DNA of 64,000 nt. Source: an uncultured Lachnospiraceae bacterium (GTDB lineage: Bacteria; Bacillota; Clostridia; Lachnospirales; Lachnospiraceae). The notes beneath the pieces were generated by a model. The model was not told the origin of the DNA. It did no database searches and saw only the letters and a program-made list of their open reading frames with translations. Location: NCBI GenBank assembly GCA_910588955.1, contig CAJURQ010000005.1, positions 1 to 64,000 on the forward strand, in the 5' to 3' direction. A program made the translations under genes and the position numbers. Shown one piece after another: positions 61,722 through 64,000 of this stretch; positions within the stretch are counted from its first letter, which is position 1; the number at the start of each line of letters is the position of its first letter.

Positions 61722-62609
61722 TCAAAACATTTCTACATTCTTTTTATATTGCAGGGGCGTCGTGCCCGTTCGCTTGCGAAACTCCTGTATAAAATTACCT
61801 AAATTGTTGAAGCCGCATTCCAGACAGACTTCCGTCACCTGCAGATCCGTCTCCTCCAGAAGCCGCTTCGCCTGCTTAATACGATAGGCGTTGATGTACT
61901 CTATGGGTGAGTGCCCGATTGCCTTCTTGAAGAGCCTGCAGAAATACTGCTCGTTCAGATTGACCTGTTCGGCAATATCCGAAATATAGATTTTACTGTG
62001 ATAATTCTCCTCGATAAATAAAAGCGCCGTCTTAATGCTCTCCACACGTTTGTCAAAATTTCTCTCCACAGGCAGAAAAAGCCTGTGTTCGGAGAGCGTC
62101 GCGAAAATATGCATCAGAGATGATTTGACATATAATTGACTGGTTAAGTCATTCGCCATCTGTCCGAACACATGCATGATATGCAGAAAGGAGTGGCGCA
62201 ACGATATAAAAACGGGATGCTGCGGCGTGATACATCGCGGGAAGAGCAGTTTCCCGTTCTGAATCGGTTTCATCAGGGAAATCTGCGCCTCGTCGCGGGA
62301 ATCAAAACCGAGAATGCCGGGTGAGAAAACAACGGCGTCCTCCCAGTGCCGTTCCAATGTCTCAGAGATAATGCCGTGCAGTTCACCGGGATTGATGAAA
62401 TAGATACATTCGGATTGAATTTCAAAAGACTCCATATTGATCTCAAGCCGAAATCCGCCCTCCGAAAAATACAAAATTTCTATCTCATCGTGCCAGTGAT
62501 GTTTCACAAAAACGCCCTTTCCCACAGAATGCGTGCGGTAGACCGCACAGGGCAGCGACTTCGTACCATGGGAACAAATTTCTTTTAAAACAATGGGCTG
62601 CTGCTCCAT
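61722..62609 (-). CDS. AraC family transcriptional regulator
   Basis: The 295-residue protein has an N-terminal cupin sensor (HHWHDEIEILYFSEGGFRLE, FINPGELHGI) and a C-terminal AraC double HTH (KIYISDIAEQVNLNEQYFCR, LFKKAIGHSPIEYINAYRIK). AAGGAGG lies seven bases before ATG 62609. It precedes two alpha-glucosidase genes on the same strand and probably controls them in response to an oligosaccharide. Confidence 0.92.
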   Translation of the reverse strand: MEQQPIVLKEICSHGTKSLPCAVYRTHSVGKGVFVKHHWHDEIEILYFSEGGFRLEINMESFEIQSECIYFINPGELHGIISETLERHWEDAVVFSPGILGFDSRDEAQISLMKPIQNGKLLFPRCITPQHPVFISLRHSFLHIMHVFGQMANDLTSQLYVKSSLMHIFATLSEHRLFLPVERNFDKRVESIKTALLFIEENYHSKIYISDIAEQVNLNEQYFCRLFKKAIGHSPIEYINAYRIKQAKRLLEETDLQVTEVCLECGFNNLGNFIQEFRKRTGTTPLQYKKNVEMF

Positions 62610-62634
62610 CAAAAAACCTCCTTAATTGTCGCTG

Positions 62635-62667
62635 AAAAACCCCGCAGAATAAAATCTGCGGGGTTTT
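62635..62667 (-). terminator. Terminator of rny
   Basis: AAAACCCCGCAGA and TCTGCGGGGTTTTT form a near-perfect stem four bases after the rny stop, ending in five T. The A run on the other arm allows bidirectional use, but no plus-strand gene ends here. Confidence 0.92.
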
Positions 62668-62670
62668 GTA

Positions 62671-64000
62671 CTATTTGGCATAGTCTATGACACGGCTCTC
62701 TCTGATCACATTGACCTTGATCTGTCCGGGATATTCCAACTCAGCCTCAATCTGTTTGGAGATATCTCTCGCGAGCAGTACCATATCAGAATCACTGATC
62801 TGTTCAGGAACTACCATTACACGAATCTCTCTACCTGCCTGAATAGCAAAAGATTTATCCACACCTTTGAAATTGTTTGTGATGTCTTCTAATTGTTTCA
62901 GTCTTGTTGTATATGTCTCTAATGTCTCTCTTCTTGCGCCCGGTCTCGCCGCGGAAATCGTATCAGCCGCCTGCACCAGACACGCTATCAGCGTCTGTGC
63001 CTCCACGTCGCCGTGATGGGATTCTACAGCGTTGATAACCACAGGTCCTTCCTTATACTTCCTGCAAAGCTCTACGCCAAGCTGGATGTGAGATCCTTCC
63101 ATCTCGTGATCGACTGCTTTACCGATATCATGCAGCAGTCCCGCACGCTTTGCCATTCTGACATCCAGTCCCATCTCCGCCGCCAGCAAGCCCGAAAGCT
63201 GTGCCACTTCAATAGAATGCTTCAGCGCGTTCTGACCGTAGCTGGTTCTGAACTTCATCTTACCGAGAAGTCTCACCAGTTCAGGATGGATACCATGTAC
63301 GCCGACTTCGAGGGTGGCTGCTTCGCCCTCCTCTTTCATCATAACTTCGACTTCCTTCTGCGCCTTCTCGACCATCTCCTCAATTCTGGCGGGGTGGATA
63401 CGCCCGTCCACAATGAGTTTTTCGAGTGCGATCCGCGCTACTTCTCTGCGAATCGGGTCAAAGCCGGAGAGAATAACCGCTTCGGGCGTATCATCAATGA
63501 TCAAATCCACGCCCGTCATCGTCTCAAGAGTTCTGATATTACGTCCCTCTCTTCCGATAATCCTGCCCTTCATCTCGTCATTGGGAAGCTGTACCACGGA
63601 AATCGTAGTCTCGGACACATGATCTGCCGCACATTTCTGAATGGCTGTAACGACATACTCTTTCGCCTTCTTGTCCGCTTCTTCCTTCGCCCTGCTCTCC
63701 ATCTCCTTAACCATGACAGCAGTTTCGTGTTTCACTTCATCTTCAACAATTTTCAACAGATAATCTTTTGCCTGTTCGGAGGTTAATCCAGAGATTCGTT
63801 CCAGTTCCTGTAATCTTTGCTCGCTCAGTTTGGAAATCTCTTCGCGCTGCTTGGCAAGAGCTTCTTCCTTCTCTGCCAGACTCGCTTCCTTCTTCTCAAT
63901 AGCGTCCGCCTTTTTATCGATGTTCTCTTCCTTCTGCTGTACACGACGCTCATAGCGCTGTGCTTCGGCACGCCGTTCCTTGATTTCTTTGTCCAGTTCA
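62671..64000 (-). CDS. rny: Ribonuclease Y (5' end beyond the window)
   Basis: The frame stays open to the window edge, so the start and N-terminal membrane anchor are missing. Seen are the coiled-coil (EALAKQREEISKLSEQRLQE), the KH domain (GRIIGREGRNIRTLETMTGV, DLIIDDTPEAVILSGFDPIR) and the HD domain (HDIGKAVDHEMEGSHIQLGV, ESHHGDVEAQTL) with the RVIDYAK end. It is the membrane-bound endoribonuclease that starts mRNA decay in many Firmicutes. Confidence 0.97.
   Translation of the reverse strand, partial: ELDKEIKERRAEAQRYERRVQQKEENIDKKADAIEKKEASLAEKEEALAKQREEISKLSEQRLQELERISGLTSEQAKDYLLKIVEDEVKHETAVMVKEMESRAKEEADKKAKEYVVTAIQKCAADHVSETTISVVQLPNDEMKGRIIGREGRNIRTLETMTGVDLIIDDTPEAVILSGFDPIRREVARIALEKLIVDGRIHPARIEEMVEKAQKEVEVMMKEEGEAATLEVGVHGIHPELVRLLGKMKFRTSYGQNALKHSIEVAQLSGLLAAEMGLDVRMAKRAGLLHDIGKAVDHEMEGSHIQLGVELCRKYKEGPVVINAVESHHGDVEAQTLIACLVQAADTISAARPGARRETLETYTTRLKQLEDITNNFKGVDKSFAIQAGREIRVMVVPEQISDSDMVLLARDISKQIEAELEYPGQIKVNVIRESRVIDYAK

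Overview
The window looks like a chromosomal stretch of a gut-type Clostridia, most probably a Lachnospiraceae member. Supporting signs are the CIRCE-controlled groESL, gap/pgk/tpiA, RNase Y, SpoIIM- and SpoVB-like proteins, several YesM/YesN- and AraC-type carbohydrate regulators, BspA-type leucine-rich repeats and a moderate GC content. No rRNA, tRNA, CRISPR array, prophage or intact insertion sequence was seen. Most genes lie on the minus strand.

Layout. 0-6.5 kb: a giant secreted LRR/lipase/Ig-like protein and a two-gene cassette (HTH protein plus DUF3990-like protein) that resembles a toxin-antitoxin pair. 6.5-11.2 kb: a possible operon of a TraX-like membrane protein, a VWA/metallopeptidase-like protein, a MoxR AAA+ ATPase and an LRR protein. 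11.5-14.4 kb: RelA/SpoT and a metallo-beta-lactamase-fold hydrolase. 14.5-17.1 kb: a Fic protein and an AlbA_2/Schlafen-type regulator, with eight ACTTC(A/T) boxes spaced 10-12 bp in front of the latter. 17.2-19.3 kb: groESL with promoter and CIRCE. 19.4-22.4 kb: four small genes, two of them zinc-ribbon membrane proteins and one a degenerate GGDEF protein. 22.5-26.6 kb: a cobalamin-uptake operon (binding protein, permease, ATPase, corrinoid adenosyltransferase-like protein) behind a promoter, a cobalamin riboswitch, a terminator and a tandem 118-bp repeat.

26.7-35.5 kb: a glycan island with a GH29 fucosidase, a YesN-type response regulator, a YesM-type kinase and an oligosaccharide ABC importer. 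35.7-38.9 kb: tpiA, pgk and gap. 39-40.5 kb: a decayed Hsp70-like gene fused to another remnant. 40.7-44.5 kb: a PHP phosphatase, a membrane diguanylate cyclase and mnmA. 44.5-50.2 kb: MarR with a frameshifted flavin reductase, a SpoVB/MurJ-like flippase, DAHP synthase, and a MarR-MATE pair with clear operators. 50.2-54.3 kb: decayed DNA with a deaminase pseudogene, then LysR, a DUF3737 beta-helix protein and a cyclophilin-like lipoprotein. 54.3-58.1 kb: XerD, SpoIIM-like, Nudix hydrolase and an aminotransferase. 58.2-62.6 kb: two GH13 alpha-glucosidases and an AraC regulator. 62.7 kb to the end: RNase Y, cut by the window edge.

The most unusual signals are non-coding. Two families of structured dispersed repeats each occur at two loci about 28 kb and 26 kb apart, and their stems differ by compensating changes. 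There is also the phased ACTTCA array. Three genes are broken, and several of the lesions sit in G/C homopolymers, so sequencing error has to be excluded.
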